In this document: piece after piece, positions 34,457 through 46,911 of the stretch
How positions within the stretch are numbered: the stretch's first letter is position 1
Layout of the letters: each line of letters opens with the position of its first letter
Source of the DNA: Ryuthela nishihirai
Lineage: Eukaryota > Arthropoda > Arachnida > Araneae > Heptathelidae
DNA length: 64,000 bases
Direction of reading: 5' to 3'
Assembly: GCA_038380435.1 (NCBI GenBank)
Contig: JAWZYU010000001.1
Span: forward strand, 10,334,001-10,398,000
Program-made: the position numbers and the translations under genes
The notes under the pieces: generated by a model
Database searches by the model: none
The model's input: only the letters and a program-made list of their open reading frames with translations
Told to the model about the DNA's origin: nothing

Positions 34457-34540
34457 CTAGTATCCTCCCAGTTGGAGATGCTGGTAAAGGAAGATCTTAA
34501 TAGGAGTCAAAATGACCAATAACATAAAAAAGTGACATGC
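34457..34540 (-). pseudogene. second small fragment of the unknown family
   Basis: The plus strand at about 34472-34500 (CCCAGTTGGAGATGCTGGTA) resembles 33887-33925 of the neighbouring relic, and both read KIFLYQHLQ in one minus frame. In the presumed functional frame both give an EDLP-type stretch followed by prolines. It suggests a second, mostly lost copy next to the first. Confidence 0.45.
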
Positions 34541-34756
34541 TAATTTTTCTAGGTCATATCTGAAATCAGCACCTGAAAAATAAAGGCAGCTACAATTGTT
34601 CATATTATAAAAACCTTGTAAACCAGTGTAATTAAGCATCTGCAGTAGGCATTCAAATGAAATAAGCATAACTATGTCAAACTTCAAGCAAAACCTTACT
34701 GCTTTATGCTGTCAGCTTCACTGTTGGAAGTAGCCACAAAAATCCTCAAGTCAAAG

Positions 34757-36587
34757 ATATACAATACGTAATAATAATTTTATTCACATATAAGTATCAT
34801 TACAAGTGATTATTGCAATATAATACACTTATACAATAAGAGAAAAGGAAAAGAAAAACTCAAAATAGACAAAAATAAAATATTTCACATTTAGAATCAA
34901 GGAGCATATCAGCCCATCCAGATTCTATTAGTAACTTACATATGAAATTTGGAAACACCGGAATTTTTCTGAATATACAGCATAATCTTTTTATTACATT
35001 ATCTGAGAATGTTTCCAAAATCTGACATATTTAAAACAATATTATGCAATCAGTTTTTGAAAGTTGCTGGATTTTTTTCAGTTCTCATTAAAAAAACTTA
35101 GCATATTAAATAATTTAGGTGAAACATAGAAAATGTCTTTGCAAGTTTTTTTTTGGCTAGAGGCACATCAAATAGTAAAAGCTTTTGTCTTGTTTTACCA
35201 TGGGCAATTTTCTGAGGTAACCATTGTTGTTGTTGATGCAAGAGCAATATAATTTTAAATATATAAATTTGTCTTAAATTATGGAAATGATAAAGTGTAA
35301 AACCCAGATGTGTAAACCTAGGTTGAAACACTAATTTAAAATTGTTTGTGTATTTTAAATAAGTTATGTAAATTACGTAATAATAAGTTATATAAGTTAT
35401 GTAAATATACGAGGAATATCCTCCCCAACTAGTGATTCCATACTGCAAACTATAATATACCCAAGCGCAATATAAATCTTTTAAAAATCCTTTAGGGACT
35501 ACCTTTTTAATATAATATAACCTGCATAAAACTAATATTAGTCTCAATGTTAGTTTTTCTGCATGATTCTTCCATTTCATGTTGGAATTAATATCAATAC
35601 CAAGGTAATCATATATATATATTCATTTGTTCAATTTCAGAACACAAACATCTAATTATAGCACAATTTGAACTGTGATACTTAATATTAAAATCTGTTT
35701 GAGTATTTCTTAGCTCAAAGAACATGAATTTGCTTTTTTTGTGTGTTTAAAGTAAAATTATGAAAATTTAACCATTCATGAATTTTAAGCAGATCATTCT
35801 CCATTGAGGCTTTTAGATTAGACATATTATCACTGGAATACACAATTGCAGTGTCATCAGCATAACACAGAAGTGAGCCATTTAAATTTAAATTACAAAG
35901 ATCATTAAAAAAATTAAAAATAAAATTGGATCCAAAACTGAACCCTGAGGACCCTTGTTTTACCCCCAAGAAATTACTTTGATGTCTATTAATCTTAACT
36001 GTTTGTTCTCTCTTACAGAGATATGTTTCTAAACTATTTTAGTGCATGATCTAATTCCATAATGAGATAATTTATTTAGCAATAAAGTAATTTTAACAAT
36101 GTCAAATGTTTTACTTATATTTAAAAATATAACTGCAGTTTTTTTACTGGCACCAATACGTAATTTTTTTGTGTTAATTGTAAAATAAACTGTTCAGTGT
36201 TTTTATGTTCTAAGAATCCAAATTGTTTATTAGAAAAAAAAACTGGATTTATTTAAGAAACTTAAAAGTCAGTTTCATAATTTTTTCAATGACTTTAGAA
36301 AGAGTGGGCAAAATAGAAATAGGCCCATAGTTACTAATCCCATAGTTACTAATCAAATTCTTATCAACTGATTTATAAATAGGTGAAACAGTGGCAAATT
36401 TTAACTTATAAAATATTCCATGTTCAATAGAAATATTAAAGATCTTTGTGAGATTTTAAAGATGATACTTAGAAATGATCTTTAGAATATTACTTGATTT
36501 TCCATCAAAACTTGGGCTTTATTATTTTCCAGGGTGTGAATAATTCTATCTACTTCAGTCTCATTTGAGCTTTCTAAATACATGGGG
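34757..36587 (-). mobile_element. CR1/jockey-like LINE K, 3' part
   Basis: The minus-strand element runs from an AT-rich 3' region near 34757 through RT to 36587, where LINE E interrupts it. It resumes at 40320-40841. The two sides join in the expected protein order (linker, then RT start). Clade assignment between CR1, jockey and relatives is not certain. Confidence 0.7.
35098..36577 (-). pseudogene. reverse transcriptase of LINE K
   Basis: Reading down from 36577: MYLESSNETEVDRIIHTLEN (RT start region), then decayed frames with traces of ISILPTLSK near 36310. 35715-35969 has GVKQGSSG and the catalytic box LLCYADDTAIVYSS; the conserved LGPxLF block after the RQGS motif is altered. 35098-35580 has MKWKNHAEKL, KGFLKDLYCAWVYYSLQYGI and TSWGG, the thumb region. 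Several stops and frameshifts. The order and YADD box make RT identity firm. Confidence 0.8.
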
Positions 36588-37130
36588 TCTGTAAATGGTA
36601 GCTAGGTAGTCACTGGAAGGAGAGCTATGCACCAATCCCCTGTGATGATGCATAGAACTGGCCAGGCCTAGCAACTAATGTCCGACCCCGCCTTCTCGTG
36701 GTGCAGACCGTTAGTACCTTTCAAAAGAGACTCTCTTGTGGAAGTGAACAGAAGGGGAGGGCTGCCAGATTAGTGTGGCCTACTGATCAGGACAACTATG
36801 GCTACTTTTCTTTTTTTTCTACCATGATGAAGAGTGGTCAACCACACAGGGTCCTGGTGCTGACCATATAAAACCACTGGAGTGGACAGATATATGGCTC
36901 TGAGCTTGATTATGGATCCTGATTTTGCTGCATTGGTGGGCTTCTGTGGAGGGAAAATCTTCCGCTGTGTTTTCTGTTTGTTTGTGGGTTGGCAGCCCCA
37001 AGTGAATAGATTCACAGGATATGTTTATCAGCTGGTGGATAATCCTGAGCAGAGGTCATCGCAGGCACCTGAACTCTTTGCTTCTATTGGCATCGTCAAA
37101 TTCTACATTGGAGGAAGTCTTCCAGTGTAG

Positions 37131-38123
37131 ATGGCTTCAACCTTTAGTGGTGGGGGAACGGGTCTTTGCCCCATGTCTGCAATTAGGGGGCTGTTTGATA
37201 TTGTCGGCATTCCCTCTCTCAATAAACATAGTTTCTTTAAACATCCCACTAACCATTTTCTCTCCATAGGTAGTTCGAATGTGAGGACTCTGCGCAGAGC
37301 TTTTTCTCTTGATGTCCTCACACAAGAATTCCACCATTATAGTTTAGATATTCTCAGCTTGCAAGAGACCAGATGGACAGATAAAGGTCAGATTCTTAAA
37401 AATAATCTTAAATTTCTCTTTTCAGGGAGGAATGACAATAAGCATCACCAAGGCGTGGGTCTTCTTCTCAGCAGACACGCTAGTGATGCTCTTCTAGGAT
37501 ATGAGTGCATTAATGAAAGGTTTCTTACAGCAAAATTTCAGACAAGCGTTAAAGACTTGAATGTTATCTGCTGTTATGCCCCCACTGAGGATGCCGATGA
37601 GGATGAGAAGGATAGGTTTTATGAACAACTTCAGGATATTTTGAATTCTGTCAAGAAAGGAGATATTACTCTTGTTCTTGGTGACTTCAATGCCAAAGTT
37701 AGTTCTGACTCTGACCTTTGCGGAGGAGTAACAGACCCTTTTAGTATTGGTAGCTGCAATGGGCAGCATCTCCTGCAGGTAAGTAAACTCAAATGGATTC
37801 AGAATAACTAACACTTATTACAAACACCGCGACATACATAAGTACACATGGGTTTCACCCGATGGGCTGCATAAGAATATGATTGATTATATATTAATTA
37901 ACAGCAAATGGGCTAGTTCTGTTAGGAATACCAGGTCATATAGGGGAGCTGAAATTAGATCTGACCATTATCTTGTTAAAAGCGTCTTGCAACTTAAACT
38001 TAAAAAGTGTTGTGCTAGGGTGAAAAAATTTACTTTCAATACCGAAGCTCTGAAAGACCCAGTTATAGCCAAAGCTTACCATGATAATACTTTTGGCAAC
38101 TTAGTCATTATGACAGTCATGGC
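37131..38123 (+). pseudogene. AP-type endonuclease of LINE E
   Basis: Frame 37131-37811 (226 codons) starts MASTFSGGGTGLCPM and has SLQETRWTDKG, CYAPTEDADEDEKDRFYEQL and LVLGDFNAKVSSDSDL, the three AP-endonuclease landmarks. A one-base change near 37790 shifts frame; 37879-38199 continues with MIDYILINSK and SDHYLVKSVL. An insertion near 38085 shifts frame again. The start at 37131 is supported by the same Met in copy B. Would nick target DNA if intact; not intact here. Confidence 0.85.
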
Positions 38124-40233
38124 ATGCTTACCACTGAAGTTGAGGAAGAATGGGATCATTTTAAACAGGCTATTTTGGACACTAACAGTACTCTTTTAGG
38201 AAAAAAGGAGCAGAACAGACAGAATTATCTGAGTGATAAGGCACTTGAGCTTATTTCAGAAAGAAAGTACTGCAGGAATGTCCTTAATCAATACCCTACT
38301 AGTCTTAATAGAAAGCATTACAGAGAACTTAATAAACGTGTAAAAGATCACTTAGCTCATGATAAGAATCTTTGGCTTGATGGTTTGGATGAAAAAGCCG
38401 AGGAAGCAGTTAGACAGCACAACAGCAGAGAGCTGTACCAGATAGTTAATGTTTTGTGTGGTAGTAAACAGACAAGTATAGAGGGATTGAAGGATAAACA
38501 AGGTAAGGTTATTAAAGGTGAGAATTCTGTCATGGCTAGGTGGGCTGAGAATTTCAGTGATACTCTAAACAATGTGGTTAATTCTATTCCCATTGTTTGC
38601 AATGATGATAGATGCATTGGTGGCTTTAATGTTGGCCCTATAACACAATCTGAAGTTATTTTGGCTGTTTCTAAACTTAAACTACATAAATCCCCAGGGC
38701 AAGATGAAATTACTATTGAAATGTTTAGAGCTGGGATTGTTTCGGTTACAACTTGGATGACTGAAATTCTGAATATCTTTTATTATAAAGGCATGGTTCC
38801 TAAGGATTTTACCAGAGCTATTGTCATCCATATTTTCAAAAAAGGTGATCGCAGTTCTTGTGATAACTACAGGGGTATCAGCCTACTCTCTGTTCCAGGT
38901 AAAGTTCTTTCCATGATTCTGCTTAATAGAATTAAGAATCTGGTTGACAGTCAATTGCGTGATGAGCAATGTGGATTCAGAAGTGGTAGGGGATGTGTGG
39001 ATCAGATATTTTCCCTTAGGAAGATTCTTGAGAAATGTTTAGAGTTATGTGAGAAATGTTAGAGAATGTTTCAGAAACCTTTGGTTGCTAGCTTTGTTGA
39101 TTTCAAAAAGGCTTTCGACTCTGTTGATCGTCATAATTTGTGGTTGATTGTGAGATAATATGGTATACCTGACAAGTTAGTTAACATAATGAAAGCTCTC
39201 TATAATAACACTGAGTTGTGTGTAAGAGTTGGTAAGTCTTGTAGCAATTGGTTTAGCATTACTTCTGGTGTTCGACAAGGGTGCATTTTGTCTCCTTTTC
39301 GCTTTAGTTTGGTTATTGATTATGTTATGCGAAATTCACTTCAAGGGAAAGATTTTGGCCTTAAATGGACTGGAGATACGAAAATTTCTGAGTTAGATTA
39401 TGCTGATGATTTAGCCCTTTTGGCAAATGAACTCTTTCATTCGAGCTGTTGATGAAACTGGTAGTAGAGTAGGTTTGGTTATAAACAGAGAGAAAACTAA
39501 AGTGATGAAAATTGGTCAGGCAGGTTGTGATTCAACTGGTAGTAGAGTAGGTTTGGTTATAAACAGAGAGAAAACCAAAATGATGAAAATTGGTCAGGCA
39601 GGTTGTGATTCAGTTAATCTGAATGGTTACAGTCTTGAGCAGGTGTCACAGTTTAATTACCTTTGGAGCTATGTAACAGATACTGGTGATGTGTGGCATG
39701 AGATTAACAGATGAATAGGGATTGCTGCCGGGACTTTTAAGAATCTATGGAGAGTGTGGAGAAATAGGCGTATGCACCTAAAGACTAAAATTAGACTGTA
39801 TAATAGTTTGGTTCTTTCTAGGGTTAGTTATGGTAGTGAAACTTGGACACTTTGTAAACAAGATAACAGGAAACTAGATGCTTTTGATTCCAGATGCTTA
39901 TGTAGTATCTTGGGCATTAGATGGTTCAGCTTTGTAACTAATGATGAGGTTAGGCAAAGGAGTCTGCAACCTCCTTTAAGCAGCATATTGTGCAGAGAGA
40001 GACTCCGCTGGTTTGGCCATGTTGCCTGTATGGATAATTATAGATTGGCGAATAGGGTTATGAACAGTGTGCCTAGAGGCCTCAGAAGGAAGGGGAGACC
40101 TAGGATGCGGTGGGCAGACAATGTCAAACAGGACCTTGTTAGAATTGGTGTGCAGTGGCTGGATGCAGCAGATGTAGCTCAGGATAGACTTGCTTGGAGA
40201 ACTAAATTGCTCTGTCTGGTTGGACCTCCGTAG
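38124..40233 (+). pseudogene. linker, reverse transcriptase and C-terminal region of LINE E
   Basis: Frame 38124-39062 (312 codons) covers the linker and RT fingers (GISLLSVPGKVL, CGFRSGRGCVDQIFSL) but ends at an insertion after LEKCLE. A stop in the next block lies at about 39156. 39189-39452 has SGVRQGCILSP and LDYADDLALLAN; a 14-base loss follows. 39427-39714 contains an in-frame 78-bp duplication and ends at an Arg-to-stop change. 39754-40233 carries SYGSETWTL, FGHVACMDNYRL and DNVKQDLVRIGVQW. At least four lesions, yet still the most complete copy. Confidence 0.85.
39457..39612 (+). repeat. 78-bp in-frame tandem duplication in LINE E
   Basis: Unit 1 is 39457-39534 and unit 2 is 39535-39612, starting ACTGGTAGTAGAGTAGGTTT. 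They differ at very few bases. The duplication adds exactly 26 codons after the YADD region and is not seen in the other copies. Confidence 0.9.
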
Positions 40234-40244
40234 CCCAGGCTGCT

Positions 40245-40245
<1 letters not shown>

Positions 40246-40309
<64 letters not shown>
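40246..40309. repeat. (GAT)n tail of LINE E
   Basis: About 21 perfect GAT units form the LINE 3' tail. Short tandem-repeat tails instead of poly(A) are typical of RTE-type LINEs. Copies H, C, G, D and A have much shorter runs. Confidence 0.95.
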
Positions 40310-40311
<2 letters not shown>

Positions 40312-40319
40312 ATACATGG

Positions 40320-40841
40320 AATTTTGGAAGCAGATTAAATCCTTTTGAAAGTATGAACAAATTGTTTCATCAGTATTAAATGCTCCAGAGATTGTTGCAA
40401 TAAAATTTTCATTGATATCTTCAAAGACTATATCTAATTCCATTATGTTCTTGCTTTTTGGTATTGTGAGGGTTTTCTTGTTTTTTCCTATTAGACTATT
40501 TACATAATTCCATTGCTTTTTACTATTTATGCCACAGTTGTAAATTTTTTTTATAATACTTTTTAGCTACATTGATTTTTCAGTATCTTATACTATTCTT
40601 TGTATTCCCATTCTACATATAAAATACCACGATACCTTTTACATTTTTTACTAAATTTTCTTTTTTGTTTATTGATGCAATGAGTTCATTGGTAATCCAT
40701 TTTTATATTGCCTTTCAGTTCTTGGATCTTAAAGTGGCCTCAAAAGAGTTATGTTCAGTTACCATTTGCAAAAGTTTGTCATAGACTTTGTTTGGATCTC
40801 TGCCTTTGTAATCAAGTTTGTCAAATGATAAATTCTTTATA
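40320..40841 (-). pseudogene. endonuclease-RT linker of LINE K
   Basis: Minus strand from 40841: DKLDYKGRDPNKVYDKLLQM, then LRSKN and KWITNELIASINKKE, the 'DPNxxYxxF...KPWIT..L' linker seen between endonuclease and RT in CR1/jockey-type LINEs. It ends near 40330 with AFNTDETICSYF and QNSMYF, followed across LINE E by MYLESS. Upstream it is cut at 40842 by a Tc1-like element. Confidence 0.65.
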
Positions 40842-42010
40842 CACTACAGGAAATAAAAAATGCAACATATACAAGAAGTTATGCAAATGAGACCAAATTT
40901 AGGGAGGTGGTAGTATATGTAAATGCATGGAAATGATTAGGTTTGTAGGACGATCAAAATGATTGGACAGGTGCAACTGATGTCACAGATGCAGAGCAGT
41001 CAAACATAGATAAAGGCAACCAGAGCTCCCTGGTTGACAAAACATTGTGGAAATTGTTCTAAACTGCTAAAGATGTCCCTAAGCAGACATCGACAGCCGT
41101 TCTAACAATTAATACACTTTGAACGTGGAAGAATCATCAGCCTTAGAGAAACTGGTTTGTTTTACAGAGATGTGACCAACCTTGTTGGTAGCAATCTCAG
41201 CACCATCATACACATATGGTGCCAGTTGGTTCAAGGAGAATCCAGCACAAGCCAACAAGGATCAGGAAGGTGATGTATAACCAAGGAGCGACAGGACCAC
41301 CATTTGGGATGCATAGCATTGCGTGACTACAACACAACTGCAAAGGGACTGGCAACAGGTAACACATTGAATACCTACCAGGCAGATGGTAAACAACAGG
41401 ATTTTACAGTTTTCATTGCGAGCCTATTGTCCAGCACTGCATTTGCCCTTCACATTTGCCCACATGCAAGTATGTCTTCAGTGGTGTCACCTCAGACAGA
41501 ATTGGAATGAACAAGAGTGGAGTAACGTGGTGTTTAGTGACGATTCTCATTTTTGTCTTGATCAGCATGATGGTAGACAATGTGTTTGCTATCATTCAGG
41601 GGCAAGGAACACCACACAGTGTGTGTGACATCATCACACAGCTGCAGCACCTGGTGTCTTGGTGTGGGGTGCCATTAGTCATACACCTCGGTCAGAACTG
41701 GTCATCATAAGGGGATCTCTAACTGCCCAATAATATGTTACCAATATTTTGCAGCCAGTGTCTGTCACTTTTGTTGATGACAGAACCTTTTACCAGCAAG
41801 ATAATGCCCATCCCCACACAGCCTGCATTAGTCTACAGTATCTAAACAAGCAAAACATTCCGATACTACCATAGCCAGTATGCTTGCCACACCTTTCACC
41901 TATTGAACACATCTGGGGCATGATGGACTGACAGTTCCAAGAACACCCAAGAGGTGTGCCAACCACTGTTGCTGAAATGGAACAGTGACTTTGCACTATT
42001 TGGTGAATTT
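40842..42010 (+). pseudogene. Tc1-like transposon and transposase relic
   Basis: The left end CACTACAGGAAATAAAAAAT after TA (40840-40841) resembles the end of the Tc1 copy at 60271. The transposase is spread over frames: FERGRIISLRETGLFYRDV near 41110, EWSNVVFSDDSHFCLDQHDG near 41515 (first catalytic Asp block), YQQDNAHPHTACI near 41795 and HLSPIEHIWGMMD near 41895. The catalytic motifs are readable but frames are broken. I could not find the right terminal repeat, so the 3' side is truncated. Confidence 0.75.
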
Positions 42011-42727
42011 CAATGATTTTTTTAATTATTTCCCATTTTTAGCCAAACCATGTGCAGGATGAAGAAATTCATGATATTGGCAGTTGCATGTCATCTGGAA
42101 AATACAGATCAAAAACAAAACATTAGGCAAGTTATGTAGTCAGATAAGTCCTGGTACAGAGTATCCTACTAATGGAAGGGCAAAGCTACATGTTTTTGCA
42201 CATCATGTATCAAAGATATTACTCAAAATACTGCAGGCAATATGATTGCAAAGGGTTCCAGCACTAAACGTGTAGGAGCTAGGTTCTTTTCTTGACAACT
42301 GTGTGTAAGAGTTGAATGCAGTAAGGTACTTGTTTCTATCTTATCAGTTTTGAAACTTATTTACTAAGCCAGATGTTACATAATATTTTTCATCATAACA
42401 AAGACCTTTAATGTGCACAAGATATACTGCACATGGGAGCATCACTAACAGATAGCAGCACATGCACATGGGAGCTCAACTAACAGATAGCAGCATATTA
42501 CTACAATATCTTGTTGCATAGCTGCCAGTCTTGCATAACGAAAATCATGATTTGGACGAATGAAAAATCGGAGGAAATTGGGGTACGGCAGTTCTGCAGT
42601 TTATGGAACTCAGGCAACTTTTTTTTAACACAACACAATAATGCCTTATGTCTTGACAGAGCACTCGACTTTCAGACTCCAAGTGATGACTGATGGTAAC
42701 TAAAAATTTAATTTTTCCAGAATTATA
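42011..42727. other. no recognised gene; short tandem duplication
   Basis: A 33-34-bp unit (GCACATGGGAGC...ACTAACAGATAGCAGCA) occurs twice in tandem at about 42430-42496. Otherwise I see no gene or known repeat. Confidence 0.5.
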
Positions 42728-42729
42728 CC

Positions 42730-44304
42730 ATCATCATCGTCCTCAAGCAACCATGGGCTACAGAGGTCCAACAAAGACTGCACAATTTAATTTTCCAAAC
42801 ATATCTGTCCTGAGCTACATCTGCTGCATCTTACCACTGCACACCAATTCTAATAAGGTCCTGTTTGATACTGTCTGCCCATTGCATCCTAGGTCTTTCC
42901 CTCTTTCTGAGCCCTTTAGGCACAATGTTCATAACCCTATTCACTAATAATTATCCATACAGGCAACACGGCCAAACCAACGCAGTCTCTCTCTGCACAA
43001 TATACTGCTTAAAGGAAGCTGCCGACTCCTTTGCCTAACCTAATCATTACTTACAAAGTTGAACCACCTAATGCCCAAGATACTGTGTAAGCATCTAGAA
43101 TCAAAAGCATCAAGTTTCCTGTTATCTATTTACAAAGCATCCAAGTTTCACTAGCATAACTAATCCTAGAAAGAACCAAACTATTACATAGCCTAATTTT
43201 ATTCTTCAGGTGTATACACCTATTTCTCCACACTCTCCGTAGATTCCTAAAAGTCCAAGAGGCAATCCCCATTCACCTGTTAATCTCATGCCGCACATCA
43301 ACAGTATCTGTTACATAACTCCCAAGATAATTAAACCGAGACACTTGCTGAAGAGTGCAACCATTCAGAGCGACTGAATGGTTGCACCCTTCAGCAAGTG
43401 TCTCGGACAGGTTGATGAAAATTGGTCAGGCAGTTGGTACTTCATAGCAACTGAAGCACCAACTCCCTGACTAATGATGCTAATTACATCAATCATTAGC
43501 ATCAACATCATTAGCCAAAAAGGCCGAATCATTTGCATAATCTAAATCAGAAACTTTGAAATCTCTAGACCATTTAAGGCCAAAATCTTTCCCTTGCAAA
43601 GAATTTTGCATAACATAATCAATAACCAAACTAAATACAAAAAGGGGACAAATGCACCCTTGTCAAACACCAGAAGCAATGCTAAACCAATTTCTACAAG
43701 CTTCACCAACTCTCACACATGAATCAGGTGCCATACGATCTCACAATCAACCACAAATTATGACGATCAAGAGAGTCAAAAGCCTTTCTGAAATCAACAA
43801 AGCTAACAACCAAAGGTTTCTGAAACTCTAAACATTTCTCAAGAATCTGCCTGAGTGAAAATATCTGATCTACACATCCCCTACCACTTCTGAATCCACA
43901 TTACTCATCATGCAATTGACTGTAAACAGATTCTTAATTCTATTAAGCTCAATCATGTAAAAACTTTACCTGGAACAGAAGGTAGGCTGATGCCACTAGA
44001 GTTATCACAAGAATTGCAATCACTTTTTTTAAAAACAGGGATATAATAGCTCTGGTAAAATCCTTAGGAACCATTCCTTTATCATAGAAGATATTCAAAA
44101 TTTCAGTCATCCATGTAGTAACCAAAACATTCCCAGCTCTAAGCATTTCCATAGTAATTTCATCTATCCCTGGGGATTTATGAAGTTTAAGTTTAGAAAT
44201 AGCCAAAATAACTTCATATTGTGTTATAGGGCCAATATTAAAGCCAGTAAGGCATCTATCATCATTACAAACAATGGGAGTAGAACTAACCACATTGTTT
44301 AGAA
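42730..44304 (-). pseudogene. reverse transcriptase of LINE F
   Basis: Only 43949-44353 is a sizeable frame (LHKSPGIDEITMEMLRAGNV, KGMVPKDFTRAI). The rest of RT and the C-terminal region is recognisable at DNA level against copies C and G but full of indels. Local inverted duplications at 43336-43525 replace part of the thumb region. Clearly dead. Confidence 0.8.
43336..43525. repeat. cluster of adjacent hairpins inside LINE F
   Basis: CCGAGACACTTGCTGAAGAG (43336 on) is answered by its reverse complement ending at 43405, arms about 33 bp with a 4-base loop. Then GTTGGTACTTCA pairs with TGAAGCACCAAC (about 43433-43463), and CTAATGATGCTAAT pairs with ATTAGCATCA/CATCATTAG (about 43471-43515). 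The first hairpin and the GATGAAAATTGGTCAGGCAG next to it are LINE sequence in reversed orientation. Confidence 0.85.
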
Positions 44305-44881
44305 CAGGCATGTCCAACCCGTGGCCCTGGACAGCTGGTAATGTGGCCCACAAAATCGTAAAGTTTATGTGTTTACAATATAAGCTTTCAACATGATTAT
44401 GTGATTTTCAGCAAGTTCTTTCGTGATTCAATGGCACAGGGCAGTGCTAACGTCACCAGCCAGACACGGTCAGTCGAAACGAATCTGAAGTGTGCATTAG
44501 TAGTGGCATGCGTTTGTGGTGACTTGGCAAATAAAAGACCTTTGTTGGTATTAATACAGATATACAGGTAAGTTTCCTCATTTGATTATGAAACTTTCCT
44601 TTGTTTATTTGCCTACCTAATAATTTTCACAGCGTTATAAGAAACAATTTCATCATCATCATCATCCTCAAGCAGCCATGGGCTAAGGAGGTCCAACCAG
44701 ACCGCGCAATTTAGTTCTCCAAGCAAGTCTATCCTGAGCTACATCTACTGCATCTGGCCACTGACACCAATTCTAACAAGGTCCTGTTTGACATTGTCTG
44801 CCCACCGCATCCTAGGTCTCCCCTTTTTTCTGAGGCCTTTAGGCACACTGTTCATAACCCTATTCGCCAATCTATAATTAT

Positions 44882-46911
44882 TCATACGGGCAACAACGTC
44901 AAACCAACGTCAAACCAACATCTAAACAACGTCAAAACAACATGGTCAAACCAACGGAGTCTCTCTCTGCACAATATGCTGCTTAAAGGAGGTTGCAAAC
45001 TCCTTTCCCTAATCTCATCATTAGTTACAAAGTTGAACCACCTAATGCCCAAGATACTGCGTAAGCATCTGGATTCAAAAGCATCTAGTTTCCTGTTATC
45101 TTGTTTACAAAGTGTCCAAGTTTCACTACCATAACTAACCCTAGAAAGAACCAAACTATTATACATTCTAATTTTAGTCTTTAGGTGTATACGCCTATTT
45201 CTCCACACTCTCCATAGGTTCTTAAAAGTCCCGGCAGCAATCCCTATTCGTCTGTAAATCTCATGCCGCACATCACCATTATCTGTTACATAGCTCCCAA
45301 GATAATTAAACTGTGACACCTGCTCAAGACTGCAACCATTCAGATTAACTGAATCACAGCCTGCCTGACCAATTTTCATCACTTTAGTTTTCTCTCTGTT
45401 TATACCCAAACCTACCTTCTACCAGTCTCATCAACAGCTCGAATGAAAGAGTTCATCTCATCAACATCATTTGCCAGAAAGGCTAAATCATCAGCATAAT
45501 CTAAATCAGAAATTTTCGTATCTCCAGCCCATTTAAGGCCAAAATCTTTCCCTTGAAGTGAATTTCGCATAACATAATCAATAACCAAACTAAAGAGAAA
45601 AGGAGACAAAATGCACCCTTGTCGAACACCAGAAGTAATGCTAAACCAATTGCTACAAGCCTTACCAACTCTCACACACGACTCAGTGTTATTATAGAGA
45701 GTTTTCATAATGTTAACTAACTTGTCTGGTATACCATATGATCCCACAATCAACCACAAATTATGACAATCAACAGAGTCGAAATCCTTTTTGAAATCAA
45801 CAAAGCTAGCAACCAAAGGTTTCTGAAACTCTAAACATTTCTCAAGAATCTGCCTAAGTGAAAATATCTGATCCACACATCCCCTACCACTTCTGAATCC
45901 ACATTGCTCATCACGCAATTGACTGTCAACCAGATTCTTAATTCTATTAAGCACAATCATGGAAAGAACTTTACCTGGAACAGAGAGTAGGCTGATACCC
46001 CTATAGTTATCACAAGAACTGCGATCATCTTTTTTGAAAATAGGGATAACAATAGCTCTGGTAAAATCCTTAGGAACCATGCCTTTATCATAAAAGATAT
46101 TCAGAATTTCAGTCATCCAAGTGGTAACCGAAACATTCCCAGCTCTAAGCATTTCCGTAGTAATTTCATCTACCCCTGGGGATTTATGAAGTTTAAGTTT
46201 AGAAACAGCCAAAATAACTTCAGATTGTGTTATAGGTCAAACATTAAAGCCACCAATGCATCTATCATCATTGAAAACAATGGGAGTAGAACTAACTACA
46301 TTGTTTAGAACATCACTGAAATGCTCAGCCCACCTAGCCATGACAGAATCCTCCCCTTCTATAACCTTACCTTGTTTATCCTTCAATCCTTGTCTGCCTG
46401 TCCGTTTTCTACAACACAAAACATTAACTATCTGGTACAGCTCTCTGCTGTTGTGCTGTCTAACTGCTTCCTCGGCTTTGTCAGCCAAACCATCAAGCTA
46501 AAGATTCTTATCAGCAGCTAACTGATCCTTTACAAGTTTATTAAGGTCTCTGTAATGATTTCTATTAGGAGTAGTAGGGTATTGATTAAGGGCATTCCTG
46601 CAGTTCTTTCTTTCCGAAATAAGCTCAAGTGCCTTATCACTCAGATAATTTTGCCTCTTCTGCTCCTTTTTTCCTAAAAGAGTACTGTTAGTGTCCAAAA
46701 AAGCCTGTTTAAAATGATCCCATTCTTCCTCAACTTCCGTAGTAAGCAAACTATGACTGTCATAATGACTAAGTAACCTATCATGGTAAGCTTTGGCTAT
46801 AACTGGATCTTTCAGAGCTTCAGTATTAAAAAGTAAATTTTTTAACCCTAGCACAACACTTTTTAAGTTTAAGTTGCAACACACTTTTAACAAGGTAATG
46901 GTCAGATCCAA
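44882..46911 (-). pseudogene. linker and reverse transcriptase of LINE G
   Basis: Linker frames 46498-46911 and 46237-46488 (ELYQIVNVLCCRKRTG) are followed by a 266-codon RT frame at 45412-46212 with GISLLSVPGKVL, CGFRSGRGCVDQIFSL, SFVDFKKDFDSVD, SGVRQGCILSP and the intact catalytic box LDYADDLAFLAND. 44882-45409 continues with FNYLGSYVTDNGDVRHE and SYGSETWTL. Only a few frameshifts (about 46230, 45410) separate it from an open frame, but it is still broken and 5'-truncated. Confidence 0.87.

Larger units (their letters stand above)
36588..40309 (+). mobile_element. RTE-like LINE copy E, full length with target duplication
   Basis: The element is 3.72 kb, starts GGTCTGTAAATGGTAGCTAG and ends in a GAT-repeat tail. 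AAATACATGG at 36578-36587 recurs at 40310-40319, so both ends are fixed. It sits inside LINE K. This copy defines the family's 5' and 3' ends for the window. Confidence 0.92.

Noticed and set aside
37131..40233. Active LINE copy E
   Set aside because: At least four frameshifts or stops lie in the endonuclease and RT, so it is complete in structure but not in coding.
39976..40443. 155-codon minus-strand frame with an Ile run as a gene
   Set aside because: It is antisense of the LINE E tail; the Ile run is the (GAT)n repeat. Its first part is linker sequence of LINE K.
40842..42010. Complete Tc1 element
   Set aside because: The left end is visible, but I could not find a matching right end, and the transposase needs several frames.
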